Positions 46,651 to 55,194 of a stretch of 64,000 nucleotides of DNA are shown in pieces (the stretch's first letter is position 1; each line of letters begins with the position of its first letter). Source of the DNA: an uncultured Pelagibacteraceae bacterium (GTDB lineage Bacteria; Pseudomonadota; Alphaproteobacteria; Pelagibacterales; Pelagibacteraceae); assembly GCA_902536085.1 (NCBI GenBank), contig CACAWF010000003.1, positions 1 to 64,000 of the forward strand. Reading direction: 5' to 3'. Made by a program: the position numbers and the translations under genes. The notes below the pieces were generated by a model, which saw nothing but the letters and a program-made list of their open reading frames with translations, did no database searches and was not told the DNA's origin.

Positions 46651-47151
46651 TTAGGTGCAAGTTTTTTTTGCTGTGTTATATGCTTTTGTGAATCCCATCA
46701 TAGAATAGTGATCAGTGGTCTCAGCTCCTTTTGTGGTTCTTGCTTTTACTATTATGTCAGTTGCTCTTTTCATTAATTGAATGAATTTTTTCTCTTCCTG
46801 ATCATCTAACAACCAAGCAAAATCTTTTTGTGAAAAAAAAGAATATCTTCTTTTCCCAGAGCTAGCGGTTACACTTGATGTTTTATAATCATGGCCACTT
46901 GTTAAACTCACTTCATCTTTGATTTCCTCAGATGGCCTGAAAGTTACAAATAACTTTGATTTATTTCTTTTTACGGCAGCTGGCGCTCTTTTCGTCGGAA
47001 CAGTTTGAGCAAAGCAAATTTTTCCTTTATCAGTTTCCGCTATAAAGCTTTCCCAGTTTTTATATTTTCCAGTTGATCTTGGCGTAACAGCAAAAGTATT
47101 AACAGAAAATAAACATAGGATTAGTATTATAAAAATTTTTTTAACTGACAT
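46651..47151 (-). CDS. IalB-like periplasmic protein
   Basis: A 166-residue exported protein with a clear signal peptide (KKIFIILILCLFSVNTFA, cleaved before VTPRSTG). The body resembles the invasion-associated locus B family: W-E-S-F followed by a KICFAQTVP cysteine segment and a final cysteine (AKKTC) that could form a disulfide. Despite the name, the family is common in free-living Alphaproteobacteria and its role is not known. It is directly upstream of argG. Confidence 0.82.
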   Translation of the reverse strand: MSVKKIFIILILCLFSVNTFAVTPRSTGKYKNWESFIAETDKGKICFAQTVPTKRAPAAVKRNKSKLFVTFRPSEEIKDEVSLTSGHDYKTSSVTASSGKRRYSFFSQKDFAWLLDDQEEKKFIQLMKRATDIIVKARTTKGAETTDHYSMMGFTKAYNTAKKTCT

Positions 47152-47194
47152 ATTTTATTTTTATACTAAAAATTATCTATTTCAATGCTTTGTA

Positions 47195-48232
47195 TTAAGG
47201 AGATGGATTTGGGTTATTATTATGGATATCATCAATCTTATTTAAAATTTCATCAGACAGTTCAATATTTACACTATCTATATTTTCCTTTAATTGCTCC
47301 ATTGTTGTTGCCCCGATTATATTACTCGTAACAAAAGGTCTGGTGTTTACAAAAGCCTGTGCTAACTGAGCCATTGTCATGTCATTTTCTTTAGCTAATT
47401 TATAATATTCCTCGTACGCTTTCATAGCTAAAGGATTAAGATGTCTTTCCCAACCTTTGAACAAAGCTTGCCTAGAATTTTTTGGCATTTGACCATTTCT
47501 ATATTTTCCAGATAGCGCACCTGTAGCAAGAGGGTAATAAACTAGAAGTCCACATCTTTCTCTTATTGAAATTTCAGACATTCCGATTTCATAAGTTCTA
47601 TTAACTAAATTGTAAGGGTTTTGTACTGACATCATCCTAGGTAATTTTTTATTTTTAGATAACTCAATATATTTCGATAGACCGTATGGAGTTTCATTTG
47701 ACATGCCAATGTATCTAATCTTTCCGCTCTGAATAAATTTTTCTAGAGCCTCTAGAATGCTTTCAAAGCTATTCCACTCTCCTTCATCACTATCAATAGT
47801 ATAATCTCTTTTGCCGAAGTAATTGGTTGATCTTTCGGGCCAATGCAGTTGGTATAAATCTATATAATCTGTTTTTAATCTTTTTAAACTCCCATCGATT
47901 GCTTTTCCAATTGTTTTTTCATCAAAATTATTTCCCCCACCTCTAATCCAATTACATCCTGGACCTGCAACTTTTGAAGCTAAAATTATTTTTTTTCTAT
48001 TTTTTCTTTTTTCAAACCAATTTCCAATCATAACTTCGGTTTTGCCATAAGAGTCCGAGTTAGGCGGCACCGAGTAAAGTTCTGCAGTGTCAAAAAAGTT
48101 AACCCCTTCACTTAAGGAGTAATCCATTTGTTCAAAAGCATCTTTCTCAGTATTTTGTGTACCCCAAGTCATCGTTCCAAGACAAATTAAACTTACATCT
48201 AAATCTGTTGTGCCTAATTTTTTAAATTTCAT
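47195..48232 (-). CDS. Aldo/keto reductase
   Basis: A 345-residue NADPH-dependent reductase. The catalytic tetrad is recognisable: Asp and Tyr in NFFDTAELYS, Lys in IILASKVAG, His in LYQLHWPER. The general layout, with GKTEVMIGNWF and a C-terminal IIGATTMEQLKENI, resembles E. coli Tas. The substrate is not known. It is separate from argG-IalB by 43 bases and diverges from the Bax-inhibitor gene. Confidence 0.95.
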   Translation of the reverse strand: MKFKKLGTTDLDVSLICLGTMTWGTQNTEKDAFEQMDYSLSEGVNFFDTAELYSVPPNSDSYGKTEVMIGNWFEKRKNRKKIILASKVAGPGCNWIRGGGNNFDEKTIGKAIDGSLKRLKTDYIDLYQLHWPERSTNYFGKRDYTIDSDEGEWNSFESILEALEKFIQSGKIRYIGMSNETPYGLSKYIELSKNKKLPRMMSVQNPYNLVNRTYEIGMSEISIRERCGLLVYYPLATGALSGKYRNGQMPKNSRQALFKGWERHLNPLAMKAYEEYYKLAKENDMTMAQLAQAFVNTRPFVTSNIIGATTMEQLKENIDSVNIELSDEILNKIDDIHNNNPNPSP

Positions 48233-48312
48233 AAAATTGTAATAATTATAACAGTTTTTTAGGTCAATTTTTGCCTATTGAAAAGTACTTAAAAAAACTT
48301 ATATAGTTAAGT

Positions 48313-49065
48313 ATGGAAATTAATAAACAAAGATCAACAGTTCGTTCTTCAGCATCTGAAGCAATTATAGATCAGGGCCTCAGATCATATATGCTTAAGG
48401 TCTACAATTACATGGCTTCCGGTGTATTACTAACTGGCTTCGTTGCATTGATGTTTTTTAAAATGGCAGTAGTCACTTCAGCTGAAGGCCAAATAATTGG
48501 ATTAACTAATTTTGGTAATACAATTTATGCTTCAGGTTTAAAATGGGTGATAATGCTAGCTCCACTAGCTGTAGTTTTTTATATGAGTTTTGGAATAGCT
48601 AAAATGTCAGCAGCAAAAGCGCAAACAACTTTTTGGGTTTTCGCAGCTTTAATGGGCGCCTCGCTTTCATCAATTTTTTTAATTTACACAGGTGCAAGCA
48701 TAACAAGAGTTTTCTTTATAACTGCAGGTACTTTTGGAGCGATGAGCATTTACGGTTACACTACTAAAAGAGATTTAACTAAACTAGGCTCATTTTTAAT
48801 GATGGGTTTATTCGGAATAATAATTGCATCATTAGTAAATATTTTTATGAAGTCTTCAATGATGTATTTTGTTATTTCAATTATAGGCGTTCTAGTGTTT
48901 GTAGGTTTAACAGCTTATGATACACAAAAAATCAAAAATATGTATTTAGTAAGCGATAGTGGTGAGCTGATGGGCAAGAAAGCTGTTATGGGCGCTTTAA
49001 CACTTTACCTTGATTTCATAAATCTTTTCATCATGCTTCTAAGACTTTTCGGTCAAAGAAGATAA
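48313..49065 (+). CDS. Bax inhibitor-1 / YccA-family membrane protein
   Basis: A 250-residue protein with about seven membrane helices. The family pattern LRSYMLKVYNYMASGVLLTG at the start and LTAYDTQKIKNMY followed by ALTLYLDFINLFIMLLRL near the end are diagnostic of BI-1/YccA proteins. These act as pH-sensitive calcium leak channels or FtsH modulators in studied species. It ends one base before the converging DUF2794 gene. Confidence 0.96.
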   Translation: MEINKQRSTVRSSASEAIIDQGLRSYMLKVYNYMASGVLLTGFVALMFFKMAVVTSAEGQIIGLTNFGNTIYASGLKWVIMLAPLAVVFYMSFGIAKMSAAKAQTTFWVFAALMGASLSSIFLIYTGASITRVFFITAGTFGAMSIYGYTTKRDLTKLGSFLMMGLFGIIIASLVNIFMKSSMMYFVISIIGVLVFVGLTAYDTQKIKNMYLVSDSGELMGKKAVMGALTLYLDFINLFIMLLRLFGQRR

Positions 49066-49413
49066 TTATTTTATAATTTTTAATCTATTCCAGCTAGTTC
49101 TATCTATTAGAGAATTTAAATTTTCTGACTTTTTAATAACTTTCCCGTCTTTATCTTTGATTAAATATTTTTCATTAAAATAATTTGGTTTTAAGTTTTT
49201 TGTAATTCTTAACACGGGTTTATCAGATGCTCTTTGAAAGACATCAAATGAAACTTCTTTTGTTCCAGTTGAAAAAGAATAATCTTTCCATGATCCGTTT
49301 GAAACCATTTTCGCATAAAGATTTAAAATACATTGAAGCTCTTTCTTAATAAAAAATCTCTCTTTTTCACTTTTTTTAATATCGTTATTAATAATTAATC
49401 TAATTTTTTTCAT
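49066..49413 (-). CDS. DUF2794-family protein
   Basis: A 115-residue protein matching the alphaproteobacterial family DUF2794: FIKKELQCILNLYAKMVSNGSWKDYSF followed by FDVFQRASDKPVLRITKNL. No function is known. It follows yciB with a 4-base overlap, so it may be co-expressed with that septation gene. Confidence 0.88.
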   Translation of the reverse strand: MKKIRLIINNDIKKSEKERFFIKKELQCILNLYAKMVSNGSWKDYSFSTGTKEVSFDVFQRASDKPVLRITKNLKPNYFNEKYLIKDKDGKVIKKSENLNSLIDRTSWNRLKIIK

Positions 49414-49955
49414 ATTTTATACTTATTAATTAATGGCACTTGAAAAACCGTGAATATAAAAGTAATTGGTAAAATTCCCCACACTTTAAAATTTACCCAA
49501 GTTGTTTCCGGTTGAGTTCTCCAAACTATCTCATTCAAAACAGCTAAAAATAAAAAAAAATAAGCCCATCTAAAATTTAATTTATCCCAACCAATCTCAT
49601 TTAATTGGAATGCAGTTTGTAAAAATAATTTAAGAAAGTTTTTTTGAAAAAATAATTTACTTATTATTAATATGCCAGCAAAGATTACATTCACTATTGT
49701 TGGTTTCATGTAGATAAACACTGGATTATTAAAATACAAAGTAAGACCCCCAAAAAGTGTTATGATCACACCACCTATTAAAGGAACATAGGGAATTTTT
49801 TTTTCAATAAAATACACTATAGCAACCGCTATAATCGTTGCTATGATTAATGGAGGTATAGCTACTATAAGATTATTCCCACTTTTGTAGTATATTGTGA
49901 AAAAAATTAATAAAGGTCCAAAGTCAGTAATAAATTTCAAAAATGACTTATTCAC
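49410..49955 (-). CDS. yciB: Intracellular septation protein YciB/IspZ
   Basis: A 181-residue inner-membrane protein with about five helices. It matches the YciB family in FITDFGPLLIFFTIYY at the start, KPTIVNVIFAG in the middle, and the final WRTQPETTWVNFKVWGILPITFIFT. Loss causes division or envelope defects in some bacteria. It precedes DUF2794 in the transcript. Confidence 0.95.
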   Translation of the reverse strand: MNKSFLKFITDFGPLLIFFTIYYKSGNNLIVAIPPLIIATIIAVAIVYFIEKKIPYVPLIGGVIITLFGGLTLYFNNPVFIYMKPTIVNVIFAGILIISKLFFQKNFLKLFLQTAFQLNEIGWDKLNFRWAYFFLFLAVLNEIVWRTQPETTWVNFKVWGILPITFIFTVFQVPLINKYKI

Positions 49956-50034
49956 AACATATAAAGAGTAACATATTATTTAGTTTAAACAAATTAGATA
50001 TTGATTTTAATAAAAAAATTACTAACTATGAGGT

Positions 50035-50358
50035 ATGGCAACAAGTAATAATGCAAAATTTTCAATCGGTGAAGTTGTTAAGCATCGCCATTTTGATTTT
50101 AGAGGCGTTATATACGATGTGGACTTTGAATTTAATAATTCAGAGGAATGGTACCAATCAATTCCTAAAGAAGTTCGACCAAGAAAAGACCAACCCTTTT
50201 ATCATCTGCTAGCTGAAAGTAATGACGTTACATACGAGGCTTATGTTTCTGAGCAGAATTTATTATTAGATAAATCCAAAGAACCTGTTAAACATCCACT
50301 TATAGAAGAAATTTTTTCGGGAAAAAAAGGGTCAAGTTACTTCAAAATTTCAAATTAA
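50035..50358 (+). CDS. hspQ: Heat shock protein HspQ
   Basis: A 107-residue protein of the HspQ (hemimethylated-DNA-binding, YccV-like) family: FSIGEVVKHRHFDFRGVIYDVDFEF, then PFYHLLAESNDVTYEAYVSEQNLL. In enterobacteria HspQ acts as a Lon specificity enhancer and binds DnaA in some assays. The competing plus-strand frame at 49943-50212 lacks family features. It is monocistronic, diverging from yciB, with 174 bases before ccmC. Confidence 0.93.
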   Translation: MATSNNAKFSIGEVVKHRHFDFRGVIYDVDFEFNNSEEWYQSIPKEVRPRKDQPFYHLLAESNDVTYEAYVSEQNLLLDKSKEPVKHPLIEEIFSGKKGSSYFKISN

Positions 50359-50432
50359 TTAGTCATCGCCTAAAATAAAACACCATTTATTCAAATCTGT
50401 GACACAGAGATCAGGTATATAATTGATGTTTT

Positions 50433-50486
50433 AGCCCAATTGGGAATAAACTTCTTATATTACTCCCTCCAACTCTCAGTTGGGCT
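50433..50486 (+). promoter_or_regulatory. Paired inverted repeats upstream of ccmC
   Basis: AGCCCAA (50433-50439) pairs with TTGGGCT (50480-50486), enclosing an inner GGGA/TCCC pair. The two arms also form their own palindromes: CCCAATTGGG (50435-50444) and CCAACT-CTC-AGTTGG (50469-50483). A TATAAT hexamer follows at 50487-50492, so these could be operator half-sites or mutually exclusive RNA hairpins. Confidence 0.55.
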
Positions 50487-50532
50487 TATAATAGAACTTC
50501 ACAAAAAAAAAATATTATAGTAGTTAAGGCAG

Positions 50533-51240
50533 ATGTTAAATTATTTTTACAATAGCAACATTTTTACTTGGATAGAAAAATTAACGAATTTTATTAATTC
50601 TATCTTTTTTGCATTACTGATAGCCGGTTTATCATTTGCGCTGGTTTTTTCTCCACCAGATTATTTGCAAGGAGACAGTGTTAGAATCATGTATGTACAT
50701 GTACCCGCCGCTTGGATAAGTTTAGCTTCTTTTTCATGTATAGCACTTTTATCAATTTTTAATTTTATTTTTAAAATTAAACACCTCACATTAATTACTA
50801 AAAGTATTGCACCTATTGGTTTGATGTTTACTTGTATTGCAATAGTTACTGGATCTATTTGGGGAAGGCCTACTTGGGGAACTTTTTGGGCTTGGGATGC
50901 AAGAATTTCTTCTATGCTTATATTGGCACTTTTCTATCTAGCTTTCATTTTTATCCATAAATTAGTTTCAGATGAAGACAGAGCTAATAAAATTTCAAGT
51001 ATTGTTGCTGCATTTGGTTTAATAAATATACCAATAATAAAATACTCTGTTGAATGGTGGAGTACTCTTCATCAACCTGCAAGCATAAAAATAACAGGAT
51101 CAAGCAGCATACATTCTTCAATGTTAATGCCACTATTACTTATGTTTTTTGTATTAATAATGTATTGTGCGTTAATTTTTCTAATGAAATACAAGACAGA
51201 AATCATTAGAATCAAGAAAAAAAACTTAAAAAGATTATGA
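50533..51240 (+). CDS. ccmC: Heme exporter protein CcmC
   Basis: Six-helix membrane protein that loads heme onto CcmE. The tryptophan-rich motif GSIWGRPTWGTFWAWDARISS is present, together with flanking histidines (MYVHVPAAW and TLHQPAS). At 235 residues it is of normal length. It is the first gene of the ccmCDEFGH run. Its start is downstream of the paired inverted repeats; it overlaps ccmD by 4 bases. Confidence 0.97.
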   Translation: MLNYFYNSNIFTWIEKLTNFINSIFFALLIAGLSFALVFSPPDYLQGDSVRIMYVHVPAAWISLASFSCIALLSIFNFIFKIKHLTLITKSIAPIGLMFTCIAIVTGSIWGRPTWGTFWAWDARISSMLILALFYLAFIFIHKLVSDEDRANKISSIVAAFGLINIPIIKYSVEWWSTLHQPASIKITGSSSIHSSMLMPLLLMFFVLIMYCALIFLMKYKTEIIRIKKKNLKRL

Positions 51241-51470
51241 TTAATGATTTAATTTTAATGGACGGTTACGGAATTTTTGTGTGGTCATCTTTTATTTTTA
51301 CTTTTTTAGTTTGTGGGATTTTTTATTATAAAACTCGTAAAACTTTAAAAAAGTATGAAAAGGAATTCGCTAAAGAAATTAACGAACTTTCAGTTGAGCA
51401 GAAAAAAATAGTTCTCGAAAATTCTAAAATTGCATCAAAAATCTTATCTTCTTATAATAAAACTATCTAA
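51237..51470 (+). CDS. ccmD: Heme exporter protein CcmD
   Basis: A 77-residue protein with one membrane helix (about residues 12-30; GYGIFVWSSFIFTFLVCG) and a charged cytoplasmic tail. It is typical of CcmD, which stabilises the CcmC-CcmE-heme complex. The tail is longer than in many CcmD proteins and predicted to be helical. It overlaps ccmC by 4 bases and is 8 bases from ccmE. Confidence 0.88.
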   Translation: MINDLILMDGYGIFVWSSFIFTFLVCGIFYYKTRKTLKKYEKEFAKEINELSVEQKKIVLENSKIASKILSSYNKTI

Positions 51471-51478
51471 AGCATTTA

Positions 51479-51907
51479 ATGCTTCCTAAAAAAGTAAAAA
51501 AAAGAGCCTCTCTTTTAACAATATTTTTATTATTATCTGTAATTGGAGTTTTTTTGATTTTAAATGCTCTTAACAAAAATATATTATACTTTAATTCACC
51601 TACAGATATAAAAATTAGCCAAGATATTAATTATAATAAAAAAATGAGAGTTGGCGGAATGGTAAAAAAAAATACTCTCAATATTAATGATCAGGAAATT
51701 AGATTTATAATTACTGATTTTAAAAATGAGGTAGAGGTAAGTTTTAAAGGCACAATACCAAACTTGTTTGCTGAAGGAAAAGGAGTTGTAGCAGAGGGGA
51801 AATTACAAGATAAAAAATTTTTTATTGCAGAAAGAATTCTTGCTAAACATGACGAAAATTATATGCCCCCAGAGTTAAAAAATATAATGAAAGAAAATGC
51901 TGAGTAA
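51479..51907 (+). CDS. ccmE: Cytochrome c-type biogenesis heme chaperone CcmE
   Basis: Periplasmic heme chaperone anchored by one N-terminal helix. The covalent heme-binding histidine is His124 in LAKHDENYMPPEL, with the conserved Tyr128. The OB-fold strands include RVGGMVKKNTL and GKGVVAEGKL. At 142 residues it is of normal length. It overlaps ccmF by 11 bases. Confidence 0.97.
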   Translation: MLPKKVKKRASLLTIFLLLSVIGVFLILNALNKNILYFNSPTDIKISQDINYNKKMRVGGMVKKNTLNINDQEIRFIITDFKNEVEVSFKGTIPNLFAEGKGVVAEGKLQDKKFFIAERILAKHDENYMPPELKNIMKENAE

Positions 51908-53771
51908 TACAGGAAATTTTTTATTAATTTTAAGTATTTTATTTACTTCTTTTATTATCTACCAATCGTTTGCATGTCTAAAAAAAACCAACGATATGAT
52001 ATTCAAAAGTATTTATAAAATTAGTTTGCTGCAAAGCACAACTATTTTAATTTGTTTTTTCACATTAGTTGGAGCTTTTATGGTTTCTGATTTTTCTTTG
52101 ATAAATGTTTACCAAAACTCTCATACACTAAAACCAATTTTCTATAAAATTTCTGGCACTTGGGGAAATCATGAGGGTAGTTTATTGCTTTGGGTAATTA
52201 TTTTGACAATTTTTTCATTTTTGTTTCTTATTACAAATAAAAATCATCCAAAAAATTACAGAATAAATACTTTAATAATTCAAAATATTTTAATTTTAGG
52301 TTTTTTATTTTTTATTTTATTTAATTCAAATCCTTTTAGCTCTATAAGCCCTATTCCCAAAGAAGGGCTTGGATTAAATCCTATTTTACAAGATCCAGCT
52401 TTAGCTATTCACCCTCCATTACTTTATGTGGGTTTTGTTGGATCTTCTATATATTTTTCTGCAGCTATGGCTTCTGTAATTACAAATTATTCTGGTAAAT
52501 TTTTTGCACAATCAATTAAAAGTTGGGTAATCATTTCTTGGTCTTTTCAAACACTTGGAATACTAGTTGGATCTATTTGGGCTTATTACGAGTTAGGTTG
52601 GGGTGGATTTTGGTTTTGGGATCCTGTTGAAAATGCATCTTTACTTCCCTGGTTTGCTATGACTGCATTATTGCATTCACTATTAGTTTTAGAAAAAAGA
52701 AATATACTTTATTTTTGGTCGATTATACTTTGTTTGTTAACATTTACTTTAAGTGTAACAGGAACCTTTTTAGTAAGATCCGGAATACTTAATTCTGTTC
52801 ATACATTTGCCAATGATCCCTCTAGAGGAATTTATATTTTATTATTTCTAAGCTTAATGATATTTGCATCGGTTTATATTTTATTTACTAAATACAAACC
52901 AACAAATGATCAAATCAACTCCAATAGCAAAGAAACATTCATCTTGATAAATAACTGGTTTATGATGTTTTACTTAATTACTGTTTTATTAGGTACTTTA
53001 TATCCAATTTTTACTGACGCAATTTCAAACAATAAAATTTCGGTCGGTCCTCCTTTTTATAATTCGGTGATAATACCTGTTGTAATTATCTTTTTATTTT
53101 TTATGGCTATCGGCCCAAAAGTGAGATGGATAAAAAATAAATTTTTAAATTTTAAAGATTTATTAAAAATAATTGTTGGGGCAATAGCTGTAAATTTTAT
53201 TATCACTTATTTTTTTAAAAGTTACAGTCTAATTTCAAATTTAATCATTATATCATCAGTATTTTTGATTATTTCAACTATCTCGGATGCAATTAAAAAA
53301 CCAAAGATCAATTTTGCGAGAATCATTTCCCATTTTTCCTTCGGTTTTTTAATTTTTTTTATAGGATTAAATCATAATTTTTCAATCGAAAAAGATTTTA
53401 ATTTAAAATTAGGTGAAACAAAAAAAATTGATAATTATAATTTTGAACTTAAAGATTTAAAATTACAACAATATGACAATTATAAAGCTGTTATAGGCAA
53501 AATTCAAATAAATGATTTATCTACCAACAAAAAAAGGACCTTAAATCCAGAAATTAGAATTTATGATAATCCTCAAACTTTAACTTACGAAGCTTCAATT
53601 AAAACAAATTTTTTTAGAGATTATTACTTAACAATGAGCAACATAGATCGTTCAGATTATTACAATATCAAATTTCAAGAAAAACCACTTATGATTTGGA
53701 TCTGGATTTCAGTTGTTATGCTATCATTTGGTGGATTTTTAAGCTTCATAAGAAATGCAAAAAATAATTAA
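51897..53771 (+). CDS. ccmF: Cytochrome c heme lyase CcmF
   Basis: Large membrane protein that attaches heme to apocytochrome c. About 15 helices are expected. GTWGNHEGSLLLWVI and the WWD-type motif GWGGFWFWDPVENASLLPWF are clear, with heme-ligand-region histidines. At 624 residues it is full length. It overlaps ccmG by 17 bases. Confidence 0.98.
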   Translation: MLSNTGNFLLILSILFTSFIIYQSFACLKKTNDMIFKSIYKISLLQSTTILICFFTLVGAFMVSDFSLINVYQNSHTLKPIFYKISGTWGNHEGSLLLWVIILTIFSFLFLITNKNHPKNYRINTLIIQNILILGFLFFILFNSNPFSSISPIPKEGLGLNPILQDPALAIHPPLLYVGFVGSSIYFSAAMASVITNYSGKFFAQSIKSWVIISWSFQTLGILVGSIWAYYELGWGGFWFWDPVENASLLPWFAMTALLHSLLVLEKRNILYFWSIILCLLTFTLSVTGTFLVRSGILNSVHTFANDPSRGIYILLFLSLMIFASVYILFTKYKPTNDQINSNSKETFILINNWFMMFYLITVLLGTLYPIFTDAISNNKISVGPPFYNSVIIPVVIIFLFFMAIGPKVRWIKNKFLNFKDLLKIIVGAIAVNFIITYFFKSYSLISNLIIISSVFLIISTISDAIKKPKINFARIISHFSFGFLIFFIGLNHNFSIEKDFNLKLGETKKIDNYNFELKDLKLQQYDNYKAVIGKIQINDLSTNKKRTLNPEIRIYDNPQTLTYEASIKTNFFRDYYLTMSNIDRSDYYNIKFQEKPLMIWIWISVVMLSFGGFLSFIRNAKNN

Positions 53772-54276
53772 AATTACAATAATATTTCTTTTAATTTTTA
53801 TTCTTGGAATATTTTTTTTATCGTTAAACAAAAGTTCAAATTATAATACAGAATCTTTAGTTGGAAATAAACTAAGTGAAATAGAATTAGTAAGTTTTGA
53901 AGATGATAGTATTTTTACAAACGATGATTTTAAAAAGAATAGTTTTACTTTAATCAATTTTTGGGCATCTTGGTGTGCTCCATGTAGAATAGAACACCCA
54001 CAGTTAATGGAATTGTCAAAAGAAAATAATATAAAAATATTAGGAGTAAATTTTAAAGATAAAAAAATTAATGCTTTAAAATTTTTAAAAGATTTGGGTG
54101 ATCCTTATGAATATCTAACCAGAGACAGCAATGGGAAACAGTCGGTCAATTTTGGAATATATGGTATCCCTGAAAGCATTTTAATAGATAATAAATTAAC
54201 GATAATAAAAAAATTTGTCGGACCCCTTACAAAACAAGACCTAAATAATATAATAGAAGTAATAAATAATTTATGA
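53755..54276 (+). CDS. ccmG: Thiol:disulfide interchange protein CcmG/DsbE
   Basis: Membrane-anchored thioredoxin that reduces the apocytochrome CXXCH motif. One N-terminal helix is followed by a thioredoxin fold. The active site WASWCAPC has Cys74 and Cys77, and YGIPESILI carries the cis-proline. At 173 residues it is standard. It overlaps ccmF by 17 bases and ccmH by 4. Confidence 0.97.
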   Translation: MQKIIKITIIFLLIFILGIFFLSLNKSSNYNTESLVGNKLSEIELVSFEDDSIFTNDDFKKNSFTLINFWASWCAPCRIEHPQLMELSKENNIKILGVNFKDKKINALKFLKDLGDPYEYLTRDSNGKQSVNFGIYGIPESILIDNKLTIIKKFVGPLTKQDLNNIIEVINNL

Positions 54277-54641
54277 AGATAAAAATTTTTCTGACCATTT
54301 TTTTTATTAGCTTTAATTTAAATCTTGGTTCAAATGAGCCAATTAATGAAAGTAAAATACATAAAAATCTAAGATGCTTAGTTTGCCAAGGTCAATCAAT
54401 AGCTGACTCAAATTCTGATTTTGCTATAACGCTTAAAATGGTTGTTAAAGACTTGATGAAGGACGGCAAATCAGAGGATGAAATTTATGATTTTCTCTCA
54501 GAAAAATATGGAGACTGGATCTTATATAATCCTAAGCTAAACACTGGTAATCTTTTACTGTGGGGTCTTCCTTATTTAGTATTGGTCTTTGGAGGCGTAA
54601 TTATTGTTTTTTTAATAAGAAAACAGTCAAAAAAAACTTAA
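54273..54641 (+). CDS. ccmH: Cytochrome c biogenesis protein CcmH
   Basis: Presents reduced apocytochrome to CcmF. A signal peptide precedes the LRCLVCQGQSI motif (Cys35, Cys38), and a C-terminal membrane helix (about residues 93-115) follows the conserved EKYGDWILYNP. At 122 residues it is the short CcmH without the TPR-rich CcmI part. No ccmI gene follows; the next gene is the PagL-like protein. Confidence 0.96.
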   Translation: MKIKIFLTIFFISFNLNLGSNEPINESKIHKNLRCLVCQGQSIADSNSDFAITLKMVVKDLMKDGKSEDEIYDFLSEKYGDWILYNPKLNTGNLLLWGLPYLVLVFGGVIIVFLIRKQSKKT

Positions 54642-54685
54642 AATCCAAACTGTACATCTTAGATATTTAGTTGTATTTTTTCCTA

Positions 54686-55189
54686 ATGAAATTTCGTTTA
54701 CTAGCGTTTTTATTTTCTTTTCTATTTTTAGTTTCATCAATACACGCTGATGAAGGTAGTTCTGACTTATCTTTTTATACAGGAACTTTTGATGTCATAG
54801 ATGAGGAAGGCGATGATCAAACTACATTATTTGGTATAGAACATAAAAATCCTAATTTGTTTAGAGATACCCTTCTAGGAAAATTTAAACCTATCTCTGG
54901 AGCTTTCATAACTGGAAACAGCTCTATTTATTTATACACTGGTGTAGAAGGTCAATACGGAATTGGACCATTAAAAATCTTACCAAGTTTTTCACCTGGG
55001 TATTATGAAAAAGGAGACGGCAAAGATTTAGGAAGCGTTCTTGAGTTCAAAAGTGAAATTAAAGTTGGCCTAGATATTTTTGAAAATTCAAAACTAAGTT
55101 ACAGTTATAGCCATTTATCGAATAATGATTGGGGTGATACTAATCCTGGAACAGATAATCAACAAATTACATTTTCTAAAAACTTTTAA
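54686..55189 (+). CDS. Acyloxyacyl hydrolase / PagL-like outer-membrane protein
   Basis: A protein of 167 residues with a signal peptide (LLAFLFSFLFLVSSIHA, then DEGSS). Amphipathic strands suggest an eight-stranded barrel. The C-terminal YSYSHLSNNDWGDTNPG followed by a final aromatic (KNF) resembles the His-Ser-Asn active-site region of the lipid A deacylase PagL family. The ATG at 54686 is preferred over an upstream TTG at 54671. Activity on lipid A is inference from the motif. It is the last gene before the FMN dehydrogenase. Confidence 0.8.
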   Translation: MKFRLLAFLFSFLFLVSSIHADEGSSDLSFYTGTFDVIDEEGDDQTTLFGIEHKNPNLFRDTLLGKFKPISGAFITGNSSIYLYTGVEGQYGIGPLKILPSFSPGYYEKGDGKDLGSVLEFKSEIKVGLDIFENSKLSYSYSHLSNNDWGDTNPGTDNQQITFSKNF

Positions 55190-55194
55190 TAACA

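Noticed and set aside
49943..50212. Plus-strand open frame of 89 codons
   Set aside because: It overlaps hspQ in another frame; hspQ has clear family motifs and this frame does not.
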